This document shows, one piece after another, positions 19,201 through 28,786 of a stretch of 64,000 nucleotides of DNA. The DNA is from Hydrogenophilales bacterium. GTDB lineage: Bacteria > Pseudomonadota > Gammaproteobacteria > Burkholderiales > Thiobacillaceae. The stretch covers positions 1-64,000 of the forward strand of contig JAGXGM010000037.1 in the NCBI GenBank assembly GCA_024636675.1, written 5' to 3'. Within the stretch, counting starts at the first letter, position 1. Each line of letters opens with the position of its first letter. The notes beneath the pieces were generated by a model. It saw only the letters and a list, made by a program, of their open reading frames with translations, ran no database searches and was not told the origin of the DNA. Both the position numbers and the translations under genes were made by a program.

Positions 19201-21568
19201 GCGAACCCAACATCCCTTTCGCGTCGGCCTTTTGCTTTTCGCTGCCTTCGGCCAGCACTTCGTTGAGGATTTCACGCGCACCTTCCTTGTCGCCCATTTC
19301 CACATAGGCGCGCGCAAGGTCGAGCTTGGTGCCGACTTCGTCGAGTTCGAGTTCGTTGCCGCCGGCTTCGCCGAGGTCGAGGTCAAGCCCGCTGAAATCG
19401 AATTTGCTGTCCGAGCCGTTATCTTCATCCAGACCCAGATCGAGCGTTAGCGCGTCATCCGCTGTCGCGGGCAAATCCAGGTCTGGCAGGTCGAAGTCGA
19501 GACCCAGGGTATCCATTTCCACATAACCCGTCTCGGGCGCCTTCCCATCCTCGGACGGCGTATCGAAATTGAGCACAAGGCCGGCCGATTCGAACTCCAG
19601 CGGCCCGCTGCTTGCCGCAAGATCAGACTCGCGTTCGAGCGCAGACCCGATTTCAACCGGGACCGCAGACTGCATGTCTGCAACAGGTTGGGACGCGGAC
19701 TCGTCCGCAAACGTCACGGCGCCGCCAGCAACCGCTGCAGTGGCCGCCACGGTCGCAACCGGGGCCGCACTCGACTGCACACCGCCATACAACGGGTTGG
19801 TCGGGTCGATGTTGCGACCCATTTCGCAGGCCTTGTCCCACAACGGATTCGATTGGCCGCCCAGTGCGGCATAGAGCTCACCGGCAACCGCCTCGAATGC
19901 AACCGTGTTGTGCTGTGCGGCGTAGATCTCCAGCAGCTTGACGCGGATTTCGTGACGGTCCGGATTGTTGCTGATGGCCTCCTTGAGGATTTCCTCGGCC
20001 TGCGCATCGCGGCCATAGGCCATGTACACCTCGGCCTCGGCGATGGGGTCGACATCGTGGGTATCGATGGTGCCCAGACCTGCCTGGCTGAAGTCGGTCA
20101 GAAAGGAAGTGTCGCCGGTATTGACGCTGCCGCCCGATGCGGCACCAATCACGGAATTCGGTTGAATGTCGCCGCCGGTGATCAGGCTATCGTCAAGCGC
20201 GTTGCTACCGGATTTACGGCGGCGACCGCCGCCCGCCATCATCCACCACAGGACCCCACCCAGACCGAGCGCTGCCAGACCACCGCCCCAATACATCGGA
20301 TTGGCGAGCAGGGGGGCGTACCAGTTTTCAGTGGGTTCGGGAGCAGCGAACGGCGCCACGGCCAGCGCGACCGGGGTGGGCGCAGAGACCACAGGGGCGG
20401 GCGCGGCAACCGGTGCTTCAGCTTGCGCCCGCTCCTGCATCTCGACCAGCTTCTGCATATCCTGGATCTGCTTTTCCAGTGTGGCCACGCGCTGATCCGA
20501 TTCCTGCAGTGCATTTTCACGCGCTGTCGCATCCTCTTCCTGGGCGCGCAGCTTTTCCTGCAGGGCACGCGTTTCGTCCGCCTTGCCGCTAGCAACGGCA
20601 GCTGCCGGTGGTGTGGCTTTGGACAGCTTCAGCACATCCTGCTGGGCCTCTGGCGCCGGCTTGGCGCGATCTTCCACCTTGGGAGTGATCTTGCCGCTAC
20701 TGGCCTGATTCTCAGCGACCGGCGCTGCCGGGGCCGCACTGACCTTACCGGCCAGATTCTGGCGATAGGCGCGCCAGTCATTCGCCTGCAGCCTGAGTTC
20801 GCGCACGGCTTCTTGTTGCGGGATGGCTGCCACCTTTTCAGCCGATGGCACGTTGAGCGTCTTGCCGGCCTTCAGGCGGTTCATGTTGCCCTCGAAAGCC
20901 TGGTCGTTCTCGCGATAGAGTCCCAACAGGGTCTGCTCGAGGCTTACGCCTTCCGGACGCACGCGGCTGGCAATACCTGTCAGCGTGTCGCCCCGTTTGA
21001 CCGTCACACGATTTGGCGCCGCGGGCCGCGGGGCGGGCGCCGGCTTGCTGGCAGCGGCTGGCGCTGTCGTGGTTTGGGGTGCCGCTGCAGGTGCAGCAGA
21101 TGCAGGTGCAGAAACCGGCGTTTTAGCAGGTGCAACGGCCACGGGTGAAATTGTCTGAACGCCGCCCATGCCAGGTGGATCGAGCAGCATGGTGTATTCG
21201 CGCACCAGCCGTCCCGAGGCCCAGTTCAGCTCGACCAGCAAGTCGATGAAGGGATCGTTCACCGGACGGCTGGAGCTGACTTTCAGCACCGCGCGGCCGT
21301 TGGGCCGCTTCTCGACCGCAAAGCGCAGGGAAGACAGCACCGGCGCGAAATCGACGCGCGCATCGCGAAAGGCCTGATCGGAAGCGAGGCTGGCCGACAG
21401 GCTGTCGAGTTCAGCCTTGTCTGCCGCGAACAGTTCGATCTCCGCCGCGAGCGGTTGACCCAACGCCGAGGTGACCGACAGCTTGCCCAGCCCGGCGGCA
21501 TGCGCCATCAGCGGCATGGCGATCAGGCCTGCAGCCACCAGTTGGGTGGTGAAGCGCTTCAATTTCAT
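19193..21568 (-). CDS. fimV: FimV-like pole/pilus-assembly protein
   Basis: A 791-residue protein: signal peptide (residues 1-24, ending AHAA), N-terminal FimV domain (LGKLSVTSALGQPLAAEIEL), a LysM-type peptidoglycan-binding segment (VTVKRGDTLTGIASRV ... LKAGKTLNVP), a coiled-coil region, one membrane helix (about residues 426-446), and an acidic cytoplasmic part with TPR-like repeats ending in the FimV C-terminal motif (LDLARAYVEMGDKEGAREIL). FimV organises the cell pole and supports type IV pilus twitching in Pseudomonas. The ATG at 21568 is preceded by AAGGAG. Confidence 0.9.
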   Translation of the reverse strand: MKLKRFTTQLVAAGLIAMPLMAHAAGLGKLSVTSALGQPLAAEIELFAADKAELDSLSASLASDQAFRDARVDFAPVLSSLRFAVEKRPNGRAVLKVSSSRPVNDPFIDLLVELNWASGRLVREYTMLLDPPGMGGVQTISPVAVAPAKTPVSAPASAAPAAAPQTTTAPAAASKPAPAPRPAAPNRVTVKRGDTLTGIASRVRPEGVSLEQTLLGLYRENDQAFEGNMNRLKAGKTLNVPSAEKVAAIPQQEAVRELRLQANDWRAYRQNLAGKVSAAPAAPVAENQASSGKITPKVEDRAKPAPEAQQDVLKLSKATPPAAAVASGKADETRALQEKLRAQEEDATARENALQESDQRVATLEKQIQDMQKLVEMQERAQAEAPVAAPAPVVSAPTPVALAVAPFAAPEPTENWYAPLLANPMYWGGGLAALGLGGVLWWMMAGGGRRRKSGSNALDDSLITGGDIQPNSVIGAASGGSVNTGDTSFLTDFSQAGLGTIDTHDVDPIAEAEVYMAYGRDAQAEEILKEAISNNPDRHEIRVKLLEIYAAQHNTVAFEAVAGELYAALGGQSNPLWDKACEMGRNIDPTNPLYGGVQSSAAPVATVAATAAVAGGAVTFADESASQPVADMQSAVPVEIGSALERESDLAASSGPLEFESAGLVLNFDTPSEDGKAPETGYVEMDTLGLDFDLPDLDLPATADDALTLDLGLDEDNGSDSKFDFSGLDLDLGEAGGNELELDEVGTKLDLARAYVEMGDKEGAREILNEVLAEGSEKQKADAKGMLGSLG

Positions 21569-21701
21569 CCAGTATCTCCTTGTTCGCCCCGCATGTCGGA
21601 GCTGTTGAATCCTTGACGCCACTATTGACGGCTCGTCAGGCACAATCTTTAATGCATGAATCGCACCAGCCCAAAACCGGCCACCCTCAAGCCCTATCCA
21701 C

Positions 21702-22814
21702 TCAGGCTTCCAGAAGAATCCGCAGCATGCGGCGTAGCGGTTCAGCCGCGCCCCACAACAGCTGGTCGCCAACCGTGAACGCGGTCAGATACTCGGGGCC
21801 CATGGTGAGCTTGCGCATGCGGCCGATCGGCACGGTGAGGGTGCCGGTCACCGCAGCGGGGGTGAGTTCGCGCATGATGATCTCGCGGTCGTTCGGCACC
21901 ACCTTCACCCACTGGTTGTGGGCGGCGATCAGGCTGTGGATGTCGGCCAGCGGCACGTCTTTCGTCAGCTTGATGGTGAGCGCCTGCGAGTGGCAGCGCA
22001 TCGCGCCGACGCGCACGCACAGGCCGTCGATCGGGATCGGCTTGTCGCTGCGGCGCATGATCTTGTTGGCCTCGGCCTGTGCCTTCCACTCTTCCTTCGA
22101 CTGGCCGGACTCCAGCGCCACGTCGATCCACGGAATCAGGTTGCCGGCCAGCGGCACCGGCCAGGCGTCGACCGGATAGCGGTCGGAACGGATGAAGTCA
22201 GCCACCTTGCGGTCGATTTCGAGAATCGCCGAAGCCGGGTCGCCGAGCAGGTCCGCGACTTCGGCATGCACCGCGCCCATCTGGGCGATCAACTCGCGCA
22301 TGTTGCGTGCACCGGCGCCGGAAGCGGCCTGATAGGTCATCGGCGATACCCATTCCACCAGTCCGGCGTCGAACAGCCCGCCCATCGCCATCAGCATCAG
22401 CGACACCGTGCAGTTGCCGCCGACATAGGTCTTGACCCCGTTGGCGATGCCGTCGCGAATCACATTGCCGTTGACCGGGTCGAGGATGATGATGGCCTCG
22501 TCCTTCATCCTCAGCGTCGAGGCGGCGTCGATCCAGTAGCCGTTCCAGCCCGCCGCGCGCAGCTTTGGATAGATTTCCTTGGTGTAGTCGCCGCCCTGGC
22601 AGGTGATGATGGTGTCGCATAGTTTCAGCTCATCGATGCTGGCCGCATCCTTCAGCGGCGGCACCTCACGGCCGATGTCGGGGGCCTTTCCGCCGACGCT
22701 CGAGGTGGTGAAGAACACCGGATCGATGTGGTCGAAATCGCGCTCTTCCTTCATGCGCCCCATCAGCACGGAACCCACCATGCCGCGCCAGCCGATCAGT
22801 CCTACCTTCATCAT
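21702..22814 (-). CDS. asd: Aspartate-semialdehyde dehydrogenase
   Basis: A 370-residue enzyme that reduces aspartyl phosphate to aspartate semialdehyde for Lys, Met, Thr and diaminopimelate synthesis. The NADP-binding start is [15 protein letters not shown], and the catalytic cysteine is in [10 protein letters not shown], within the proteobacterial-type sequence. Two tandem ATG codons (22814 and 22811) follow a GGAG; I used the first. It lies between leuB and fimV, as in many betaproteobacteria, and is separated from leuB by a long perfect palindrome. Confidence 0.96.
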   Translation of the reverse strand: MMKVGLIGWRGMVGSVLMGRMKEERDFDHIDPVFFTTSSVGGKAPDIGREVPPLKDAASIDELKLCDTIITCQGGDYTKEIYPKLRAAGWNGYWIDAASTLRMKDEAIIILDPVNGNVIRDGIANGVKTYVGGNCTVSLMLMAMGGLFDAGLVEWVSPMTYQAASGAGARNMRELIAQMGAVHAEVADLLGDPASAILEIDRKVADFIRSDRYPVDAWPVPLAGNLIPWIDVALESGQSKEEWKAQAEANKIMRRSDKPIPIDGLCVRVGAMRCHSQALTIKLTKDVPLADIHSLIAAHNQWVKVVPNDREIIMRELTPAAVTGTLTVPIGRMRKLTMGPEYLTAFTVGDQLLWGAAEPLRRMLRILLEA

Positions 22815-22841
22815 CTCTGTCTCCAATTAACCGGGGGGGGC

Positions 22842-22888
22842 GTGAGGGGGCAGGCGTGAGGATTCCGCCCTCACGCCTGCCCCCTCAC
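22842..22888. repeat. Perfect 20-bp inverted repeat between leuB and asd
   Basis: Positions 22842-22861 and 22869-22888 are exact reverse complements, with a 7-base loop (ATTCCGC). Each arm is itself a GTGAGG...GTGAGG partial duplication around GGGGGCAGGC. It starts four bases downstream of the leuB stop and lacks a T-run on either strand, so it is not a standard intrinsic terminator. It could stabilise or attenuate the leuB-asd transcript, or be a member of a dispersed palindrome family. Confidence 0.85.
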
Positions 22889-22891
22889 TCC

Positions 22892-23968
22892 TCACAAACC
22901 TTTAACCACTGCGTCGCCCATCTCGCTGCATGACACGTTCTGCGTGCCTGCGGTCCAGATGTCGCCGGTGCGCAGGCCCTGCGCGATCACCTTCTTCACT
23001 GCGTTCTCGATGCGATCGGCAGTCGCCAGGTCGGCGAAGGTGTAGCGGTACATCATCGCCACCGACAGGATCGTCGCCAGCGGATTGGCCAGGTTCTGGC
23101 CGGCGATATCGGGTGCCGAGCCGTGGATCGGCTCGTACATGCCCTTGTTGTGTTCGTCCAGGGAAGCCGACGGCAGCATGCCGATCGATCCCGACAGCAT
23201 CGAGGCCGCATCGGACAGAATATCGCCGAAGATGTTGCCCGTGACGATGGTGTCGAACTGCTTGGGCGCGCGGATCAGCTGCATTGCCGCGTTGTCGACG
23301 TACATGTGCGAGAGTGCGACCTCGGGGTAGTCCTTCGACACCTCGATCATCACTTCCTTCCACAGCTCGGAGCATTCCAGCACGTTGGCCTTCTCGACCG
23401 AGCACAGCTTTTTGCCCCGCTTCATGGCGATACCGAAAGCGACGTGCGCGACACGGCGCACTTCGGATTCGGCATACAGCATGGTGTTGAAGCCGACGCG
23501 CTCGCTCCCCCTGGTTGGGCTTGGCCGCATTTCGATGCCGCGCGGCTGGCCGAAATAGACGTCGCCGGTGAGTTCGCGCACGATCATGAGGTCGAGTCCG
23601 GACACCACTTCGGGTTTCAGCGAGGACGCCGACGCGAGCTCGGGATACAGCAGCGCCGGGCGCAGGTTGGCGAAGAGATTCAATTCCTTGCGGATGCGCA
23701 AGAGGCCGCGCTCGGGGCGCAGCGGACGGTCGAGTGCATCGTACTGCGGGCCGCCGACGGCGCCGAGCAGCACCGCGTCGGCGTCGCGCGCGAGCTTCAG
23801 CGTCGCTTCCGGCAACGGATCGCCCGCCACGTCGTAGCCGGCGCCGCCGATGGGCGCAGTTTCCAATTCGATCTTCGCGCCATCATTGCGCAGCACGTCG
23901 AGCACCTTGACGGCCTGCGCAACGATTTCGGGGCCAATGCCGTCACCCGGCAACACTGCAATTTTCAT
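22892..23968 (-). CDS. leuB: 3-Isopropylmalate dehydrogenase
   Basis: A 358-residue enzyme for the third leucine-specific step, an NAD-dependent oxidative decarboxylation. The N terminus [16 protein letters not shown], the substrate-binding [14 protein letters not shown] and the metal-binding [10 protein letters not shown] ... [26 protein letters not shown] are diagnostic. It is 42 bases downstream of leuD and followed by the perfect palindrome. Confidence 0.97.
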   Translation of the reverse strand: MKIAVLPGDGIGPEIVAQAVKVLDVLRNDGAKIELETAPIGGAGYDVAGDPLPEATLKLARDADAVLLGAVGGPQYDALDRPLRPERGLLRIRKELNLFANLRPALLYPELASASSLKPEVVSGLDLMIVRELTGDVYFGQPRGIEMRPSPTRGSERVGFNTMLYAESEVRRVAHVAFGIAMKRGKKLCSVEKANVLECSELWKEVMIEVSKDYPEVALSHMYVDNAAMQLIRAPKQFDTIVTGNIFGDILSDAASMLSGSIGMLPSASLDEHNKGMYEPIHGSAPDIAGQNLANPLATILSVAMMYRYTFADLATADRIENAVKKVIAQGLRTGDIWTAGTQNVSCSEMGDAVVKGL

Positions 23969-24010
23969 GTTCTAAAACCTTTTGTCCGCGATACGCAGAT
24001 CAGTTATCAA

Positions 24011-24649
24011 TCAGGCAAACAGCCATGGCGCCTCGACACGGCGCCGTTCTTCATACGCCATGATTTTCTCGCCCTGCAACAGGGTCAGGCCGATGTCGTC
24101 CAGACCATTGAGCATGCGATGCTTGCGGCCGCCATCGACCTCGAACGCCAGCACCTCGCCGCCCGGCGTGGTGACGGTCTGCTTGTCCAGATTCACCTTG
24201 AGACGGTAACCCTTGCTGACTTCGCATTCGCGGAACAGGCGTTCAACCGTGGCGGCATCGAGCACGATCGGCAGGATGCCGTTCTTGAAGCAGTTGTTGT
24301 AGAAGATGTCGGCGTAGGACGGCGCGATGATGGCGCGAAAGCCGTAGTCCTCCAGCGCCCACGGCGCATGCTCGCGGCTCGACCCGCAGCCGAAGTTGTC
24401 GCGCGCCAGCAGCACCGAAGCGCCCTTGTAGCGCGGGAAGTTCAGCACGAATTCCGGATTCGGCTTACGCGTGGCGGGATCCATGCCCGGCTCGCCGTGG
24501 TCGAGATAACGCCATTCGTCGAACAGGTTTGGGCCGAAACCGGCGCGCTTGATCGACTTCAGGAATTGCTTCGGAATGATTGCATCGGTATCCACGTTGG
24601 CACGATCCAACGGCACGACCAATCCATCCAACAATGTGAACTTGCGCAT
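24011..24649 (-). CDS. leuD: 3-Isopropylmalate dehydratase small subunit
   Basis: A 212-residue subunit that pairs with LeuC to isomerise 2- to 3-isopropylmalate. The start [33 protein letters not shown] and the [16 protein letters not shown] segment are diagnostic. The ATG at 24647-24649 shares one base with the stop of the small peptide gene upstream (TGATG), so its translation is coupled to that gene and not directly to leuC. Confidence 0.97.
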   Translation of the reverse strand: MRKFTLLDGLVVPLDRANVDTDAIIPKQFLKSIKRAGFGPNLFDEWRYLDHGEPGMDPATRKPNPEFVLNFPRYKGASVLLARDNFGCGSSREHAPWALEDYGFRAIIAPSYADIFYNNCFKNGILPIVLDAATVERLFRECEVSKGYRLKVNLDKQTVTTPGGEVLAFEVDGGRKHRMLNGLDDIGLTLLQGEKIMAYEERRRVEAPWLFA

Positions 24650-24915
24650 CACTTGCTCGCTTCCTCTAGTTTTTCGCCGCCTTTTTGCATCTTCTCGCCG
24701 ACCCATTCGCCTGCCTTCTTGATGCCACGTTCGGTCGCTTCTGCGCCTTTTTTGACACCGCGCTTTGTCGCCTCGACACCCTTTTCGATGCCTCGCTCCG
24801 TGGCCTCCGCGCCCTTCTTGATGGTTTCGCCCGTCTTTTGGGCAACGCTTTTCTTTTCAGCCCATGCACCTTGCGCCGTCGCCAGCAACAGCAACAATCC
24901 AAAAACTTGCTTCAT
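24649..24915 (-). CDS. Small exported 11-residue-repeat protein between leuC and leuD
   Basis: An 88-residue protein with a signal peptide ([19 protein letters not shown]) and no cysteine, so not a lipoprotein. The mature part is Lys/Glu-rich and carries four tandem 11-residue units at residues 33-43, 44-54, 55-65 and 66-76 ([44 protein letters not shown]), which should form an amphipathic helix, as in some apolipoprotein-like or LEA-like proteins. It lies three bases after leuC and overlaps leuD by one base. Small entericidin-like genes are found at this place in some betaproteobacteria, but this one lacks a lipobox. Function unknown. Confidence 0.8.
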   Translation of the reverse strand: MKQVFGLLLLLATAQGAWAEKKSVAQKTGETIKKGAEATERGIEKGVEATKRGVKKGAEATERGIKKAGEWVGEKMQKGGEKLEEASK

Positions 24916-24918
24916 TGC

Positions 24919-26322
24919 TTACTCCTGTCGCACATCGGCGAAATGTCCGGCACACGCGGCGGCAGCGGCCATCGCCGGACTGAGCAGATGGGTTCTGCCG
25001 CCCTGCCCCTGCCGCCCCTCAAAATTGCGGTTGGACGTTGAGGCGCAGCGCTCGCCCGGCTCCAATCGGTCGGCGTTCATTGCCAGGCACATCGAGCAGC
25101 CCGGTTCGCGCCACTCGAATCCAGCCTCGATAAAGATCTTGTCCAGGCCTTCGGCCTCGGCCTGCTGCTTGACCAGGCCGGAACCCGGCACCACCATCGC
25201 CAGCTTGACGTTGGAAGCGACCTTGCGACCCTTCGCCACAGCGGCGGCTTCCCGGAGGTCCTCGATCCGCGAATTGGTACAGGAACCGATGAACACCTTG
25301 TCGACCGGAATCTCGGCGATCGGCGTACCTGCCTGCAAACCCATGTATTCCAGCGCACGCGTCCAGTCCTGTCGCTTGACCTCGCTCGGCGCATTGGCCG
25401 GGTCGGGCACGCGGCCACCGATGGTCGTCACCATCTCGGGCGAGGTGCCCCAGGTGACCTGCGGCTCGATCTTCGCGGCATCGAGTTCGACCACGCGGTC
25501 GAATCTGGCATCGGCATCCGAGTGCAGCGTGTTCCACCACGCCACCGCCTGATCCCAGGCTGCGCCCTTGGGCGAATAGGGACGGCCCTTAACGTAGTCG
25601 ATCGTGGTCTGATCGACTGCCACCATGCCGGCGCGCGCGCCGGCCTCGATCGCCATGTTGCACAGCGTCATGCGGCCTTCCATCGACAGCGCTCGAATCG
25701 CCAGGCCACCGAACTCGATGGCATAGCCGGTGCCGCCGGCGGTACCGATCTCGCCGATGATGGCGAGCGCGATGTCCTTCGCGGTCACGCCGCGGCCGAG
25801 CTGGCCCCCGACCTTGACCAGCATGGTCTTCGACGGCTTCTGCCACAGACATTGCGTGGCCAGCACGTGCTCGACCTCGGAGGTGCCGATGCCGAAGGCC
25901 AATGCCCCAAAAGCGCCATGCGTCGACGTATGCGAGTCGCCGCACACTACGGTCATGCCGGGCAGGGTCAGGCCTTCTTCGGGGCCGATGACATGAACGA
26001 TACCCTGACGGATGTCGTCCATCTTGAACTCGGTAATGCCGAACTCGGCGCAATTGGCGTCGAGCGTTTCCACCTGCAGGCGCGAGATCGGGTCGGCGAT
26101 GCCCTGGCTGCGGTCGGTGGTCGGCACGTTGTGGTCGGGCACGGCGATGGCCGCATCCACCCGGCGGGGGGTGCGGTGGGCAAGCTTCAGCCCCTCAAAC
26201 GCCTGCGGGCTGGTGACTTCATGGACCAAATGGCGATCGATATAGAGCAATGTGGTGCCGTCGGCCTCGACATGGACCACGTGGGCGTCCCACAATTTCT
26301 GGAATAAGGTGAGTCCTGACAT
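24919..26322 (-). CDS. leuC: 3-Isopropylmalate dehydratase large subunit
   Basis: A 467-residue aconitase-family subunit. The [4Fe-4S] ligands are in [13 protein letters not shown] (family motif), [12 protein letters not shown] and [10 protein letters not shown]. With LeuD it converts 2- to 3-isopropylmalate in leucine synthesis. It is the first gene of the leu cluster here; 60 bases separate it from the MFS gene upstream. No leucine-rich leader peptide was found in that short gap. Confidence 0.97.
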   Translation of the reverse strand: MSGLTLFQKLWDAHVVHVEADGTTLLYIDRHLVHEVTSPQAFEGLKLAHRTPRRVDAAIAVPDHNVPTTDRSQGIADPISRLQVETLDANCAEFGITEFKMDDIRQGIVHVIGPEEGLTLPGMTVVCGDSHTSTHGAFGALAFGIGTSEVEHVLATQCLWQKPSKTMLVKVGGQLGRGVTAKDIALAIIGEIGTAGGTGYAIEFGGLAIRALSMEGRMTLCNMAIEAGARAGMVAVDQTTIDYVKGRPYSPKGAAWDQAVAWWNTLHSDADARFDRVVELDAAKIEPQVTWGTSPEMVTTIGGRVPDPANAPSEVKRQDWTRALEYMGLQAGTPIAEIPVDKVFIGSCTNSRIEDLREAAAVAKGRKVASNVKLAMVVPGSGLVKQQAEAEGLDKIFIEAGFEWREPGCSMCLAMNADRLEPGERCASTSNRNFEGRQGQGGRTHLLSPAMAAAAACAGHFADVRQE

Positions 26323-26382
26323 GCGGAATAAGGCGTAACAGCGCGTAAAACGCTGATTATTTCATAGCTTGGGCTGTTTCCA

Positions 26383-27546
26383 TCAATATGAATGGGATGC
26401 TGGCACGGGTTTTGTTTTTCCCCACACAGCGTACACCGCCCATGCCATTGCCGCGCTGACCGCAGCCAGGGTGAAAGTCCATGCCGACCCCAGCGTGTCC
26501 CAGGTCAACCCGCTGGCCAACCCGCCGATGGTGCCGCCGACGCCGTAGGACAGGCTGGTGTAGAGTGCCTGTCCACGCGCCTGGTGGCGCCCGCGAAAAT
26601 GCTGGTGGATCAGCGCCACCGCCGCCGCGTGATAAGTGCCGAAGGTGAAGGCGTGCAGGGTCTGCGCGCCCCACACAAGCCAGGCCGATTCCACCCCCCA
26701 GGCGATCAGCAGGAAGCGCAGCACCGCCAGCGCGAAGCTGGTCAGGATCAGCTGGCGCGGCGTCACCCGGGCGAAGATGCGTGGAATGATCAGGAAAATG
26801 CCGATTTCGCAGATCACCCCGAGTGCCCACAGCCAGCCGACGGTGGACTTGTCGTAACCATGGTCGACCAGATAAATGGAATAGAAGGTGTAGTACGGCC
26901 CGTGCGTCACCGCCATCAGCATGCAGGCGGCCAGCAGTGACGCCACCTCAGGCCGTTTCAGGATATCCCACCCTGAATGCTGGTCGGTGGGGTGCGGCAG
27001 GATCTCGGCCTCGGGGATCACCCGCGCGAACGCGACGATGCCCAGCATCACCGCCAGTACCGCCCACGGCAGCCAGCGGATCGAAATGGTGTCGAAGGCA
27101 TAGCCCAACCCCACCACCATCAGGATGAAGCCGACCGACCCCCACAGGCGGATGCGGCCGTAGTCGAGGGTGCGCTCGCCCAGATGGGACAGGGTCATCG
27201 CCTCGACCAGCGGCAGCGACGCGCTCCAGAAGAAGCTCAGCGCCGCCATCACCGCGAACAGCCACCAGAAACTGCTGCCGATGAATACCCCGGCAAATAC
27301 CAGCACACTGCCGATCGCCGCGATTTGCACGATCGCCGTACGGCGACCGGTGCGGTCGGCAATATGCCCCCAGATATTGGGCGCAAAAATCCGCATCACC
27401 TGCAGCAGCGACATCAGCACGCCGATCTGAAATGCGTTGAACGCCAGCGATTGCAGATACAGCCCCCAGAATGGCGACATCGCGCCGACGAAGGCGAAGT
27501 AGAAAAAATAGAAACCGGACAGACGCCAGTAGGGAACAGCATTCAT
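26383..27546 (-). CDS. MFS transporter
   Basis: A 387-residue protein with about 12 membrane helices. Its start (YWRLSGFYFFYFAFVGAMSPFWGLYLQSLAFNAFQIG) and the loop GHIADRTGRRTA between helices 2 and 3 place it in the LacY/HcaT-like branch of the major facilitator superfamily. The substrate cannot be predicted. It lies upstream of leuC in the same direction and may be read into it. Upstream of it is a decayed flavin reductase gene. Confidence 0.85.
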   Translation of the reverse strand: MNAVPYWRLSGFYFFYFAFVGAMSPFWGLYLQSLAFNAFQIGVLMSLLQVMRIFAPNIWGHIADRTGRRTAIVQIAAIGSVLVFAGVFIGSSFWWLFAVMAALSFFWSASLPLVEAMTLSHLGERTLDYGRIRLWGSVGFILMVVGLGYAFDTISIRWLPWAVLAVMLGIVAFARVIPEAEILPHPTDQHSGWDILKRPEVASLLAACMLMAVTHGPYYTFYSIYLVDHGYDKSTVGWLWALGVICEIGIFLIIPRIFARVTPRQLILTSFALAVLRFLLIAWGVESAWLVWGAQTLHAFTFGTYHAAAVALIHQHFRGRHQARGQALYTSLSYGVGGTIGGLASGLTWDTLGSAWTFTLAAVSAAMAWAVYAVWGKTKPVPASHSY

Positions 27547-27605
27547 TCGGCCGGATTATCCCTGAGCTTGGCGCCGAATCCGCACGCGCCGATGGATTCG
27601 GCCGG

Positions 27606-27980
27606 CTATTTGGCCGCGGAGCGCCGCCTCACCGTTTCGCCGGCCACGACGAAGACGCCATTGCCGCGATGGTGCAACGTCTGCGGTTGCCTGATCGCGG
27701 TGTCGACCCACGCCTTCACCACCTCGAGGATGAAGAAATTGTAGCGATTGACCGACCGGGTGTCGGCCACCCGGCATTTCGAGGCTGGCAGAGCATTCGG
27801 CAATCAGCGGCGGTTTCACCTCCGCGGCGGCAACCGGCGTGAGGCCGTATCGGGCAAACTTTTCGCCGGTGCGGCCGGAGCAGTTGCCAATGCCCACCAC
27901 CTGCTTCGACAGTTCCAGCGTCGGGATATTGATCACGCATTCCCGGGTCCACCTCAGCGTGTCGAACGAGGCATTGCGGG
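27606..27980 (-). pseudogene. Flavin reductase-like protein, truncated and frameshifted
   Basis: Two overlapping minus-strand frames together encode the C-terminal two thirds of a flavin reductase-like (FMN-binding split barrel) protein: the first has NASFDTLRWTRECVINIPT and VVGIGNCSGRTGEKFARYGLTP, then AECSASLE; the second continues CRVADTRSVNRYNFFILEVVKAWVD and TLHHRGNGVFVVAGE. The join needs a one-base shift at an A-run (27777-27779 on the plus strand, GAAATGC instead of GAATGC). Residues before NASFD, about 40 in relatives and including part of the flavin site, have no counterpart upstream. Both losses point to a pseudogene rather than a sequencing slip alone. Confidence 0.7.
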
Positions 27981-28073
27981 CCGCACCAGGCAATGACTCT
28001 TGTATCCGGAGGCAGCTGGCCTATTCTGAATCTATCCTGAATGTGTTAGCAAATGCCTTTGAAGGAGATTGCC

Positions 28074-28445
28074 ATGGAGCATGTATCAGCCGACATCAAC
28101 AAGCTCATCCGGGAACCGGCGGCGGACCCCGGCTTTCCCAATGCCCCGCTCAACTGGACCCGGGACGATGCTGAAAAAATTGCGCACGAGGAAGGCCTTG
28201 AGCTCACAGAAGATCATTGGGAAACCATTCGCGCCCTGCAAAACTATTACGCCCACCATGAAGACGAAACCATCATCAACCTGCGCGAATTGCACGACGC
28301 CCTGGATGAGCGCTTTCACCAAAAAGGCGGCCTGAAATATCTATACACCTTGTTTCCGGGCGGACCCATTGCCCAGAGTTGCCGTCTGGCCGGGCTGAAG
28401 GCACCGTTCATCGCCACCGACCCCAGCTTTGGCAGTGTGGCTTAG
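28074..28445 (+). CDS. DsrC/TusE-like sulfur-relay family protein, altered C-terminal arm
   Basis: A 123-residue protein of the DsrC/TusE family: LTEDHWETIRALQNYYA (residues 45-60) and KYLYTLFPGGPIAQSCRLAGL (88-108). In DsrC two cysteines on the C-terminal arm, 11 residues apart, carry sulfur; here the first is C103 but the position 11 further is A114, and nine extra residues follow. TusE normally has only the terminal cysteine, so this protein has the opposite pattern. The ATG at 28074 follows AAGGAG at good spacing; an in-frame ATG at 28053 has no such site. No dsr or tus genes adjoin it. The role may be regulatory or a non-canonical thiol carrier. Confidence 0.8.
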   Translation: MEHVSADINKLIREPAADPGFPNAPLNWTRDDAEKIAHEEGLELTEDHWETIRALQNYYAHHEDETIINLRELHDALDERFHQKGGLKYLYTLFPGGPIAQSCRLAGLKAPFIATDPSFGSVA

Positions 28446-28786
28446 CCGGTAGTTGCGGCATGTAGCGATGGCGATGGGGGTGACGAGCCTGCAGGCAGTC
28501 CCACACCCCGTGAGCAGGAAGCCCCCAGCAGTCGCACCAGCGCGCGCCCGAATCAGCGGGCCATCCATGCGTTTTTGTCGCGCCAGTTGAGACGGGGATC
28601 GTCGGCCATACAATCCGCACGACTTGCTGTAGCCGCAGTCACGCTTGCCCCCCAGCCACGATGCAGTCCGAGACGCGGGCGGCCTGCCTGTGCTTGATCA
28701 ACGGCGAAAATACCCACATACTGAAACGGTTGCCTTTCTTCTCCAGGCCCTTTGCCTAACTTTTACGCCAGGTATTCAAGCTTCCT
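28446..28786. other. Intergenic region without recognised gene
   Basis: This 341-base stretch between the DsrC-like gene and the GGDEF gene has no open frame with family features or a good ribosome-binding site on either strand. It presumably holds the promoter of the GGDEF-FlhG pair, but I could not pick a reliable -10/-35 pair. Confidence 0.5.

Noticed and set aside
24649-24915. Calling the leuC-leuD spacer gene an entericidin lipoprotein
   Set aside because: It has no cysteine and hence no lipobox; only its position is similar.
23123-25552. An 809-codon plus-strand open frame opposite leuB, leuD and leuC
   Set aside because: The real genes on the minus strand are certain, and the antisense translation shows no domain; long antisense frames are expected at this GC content.
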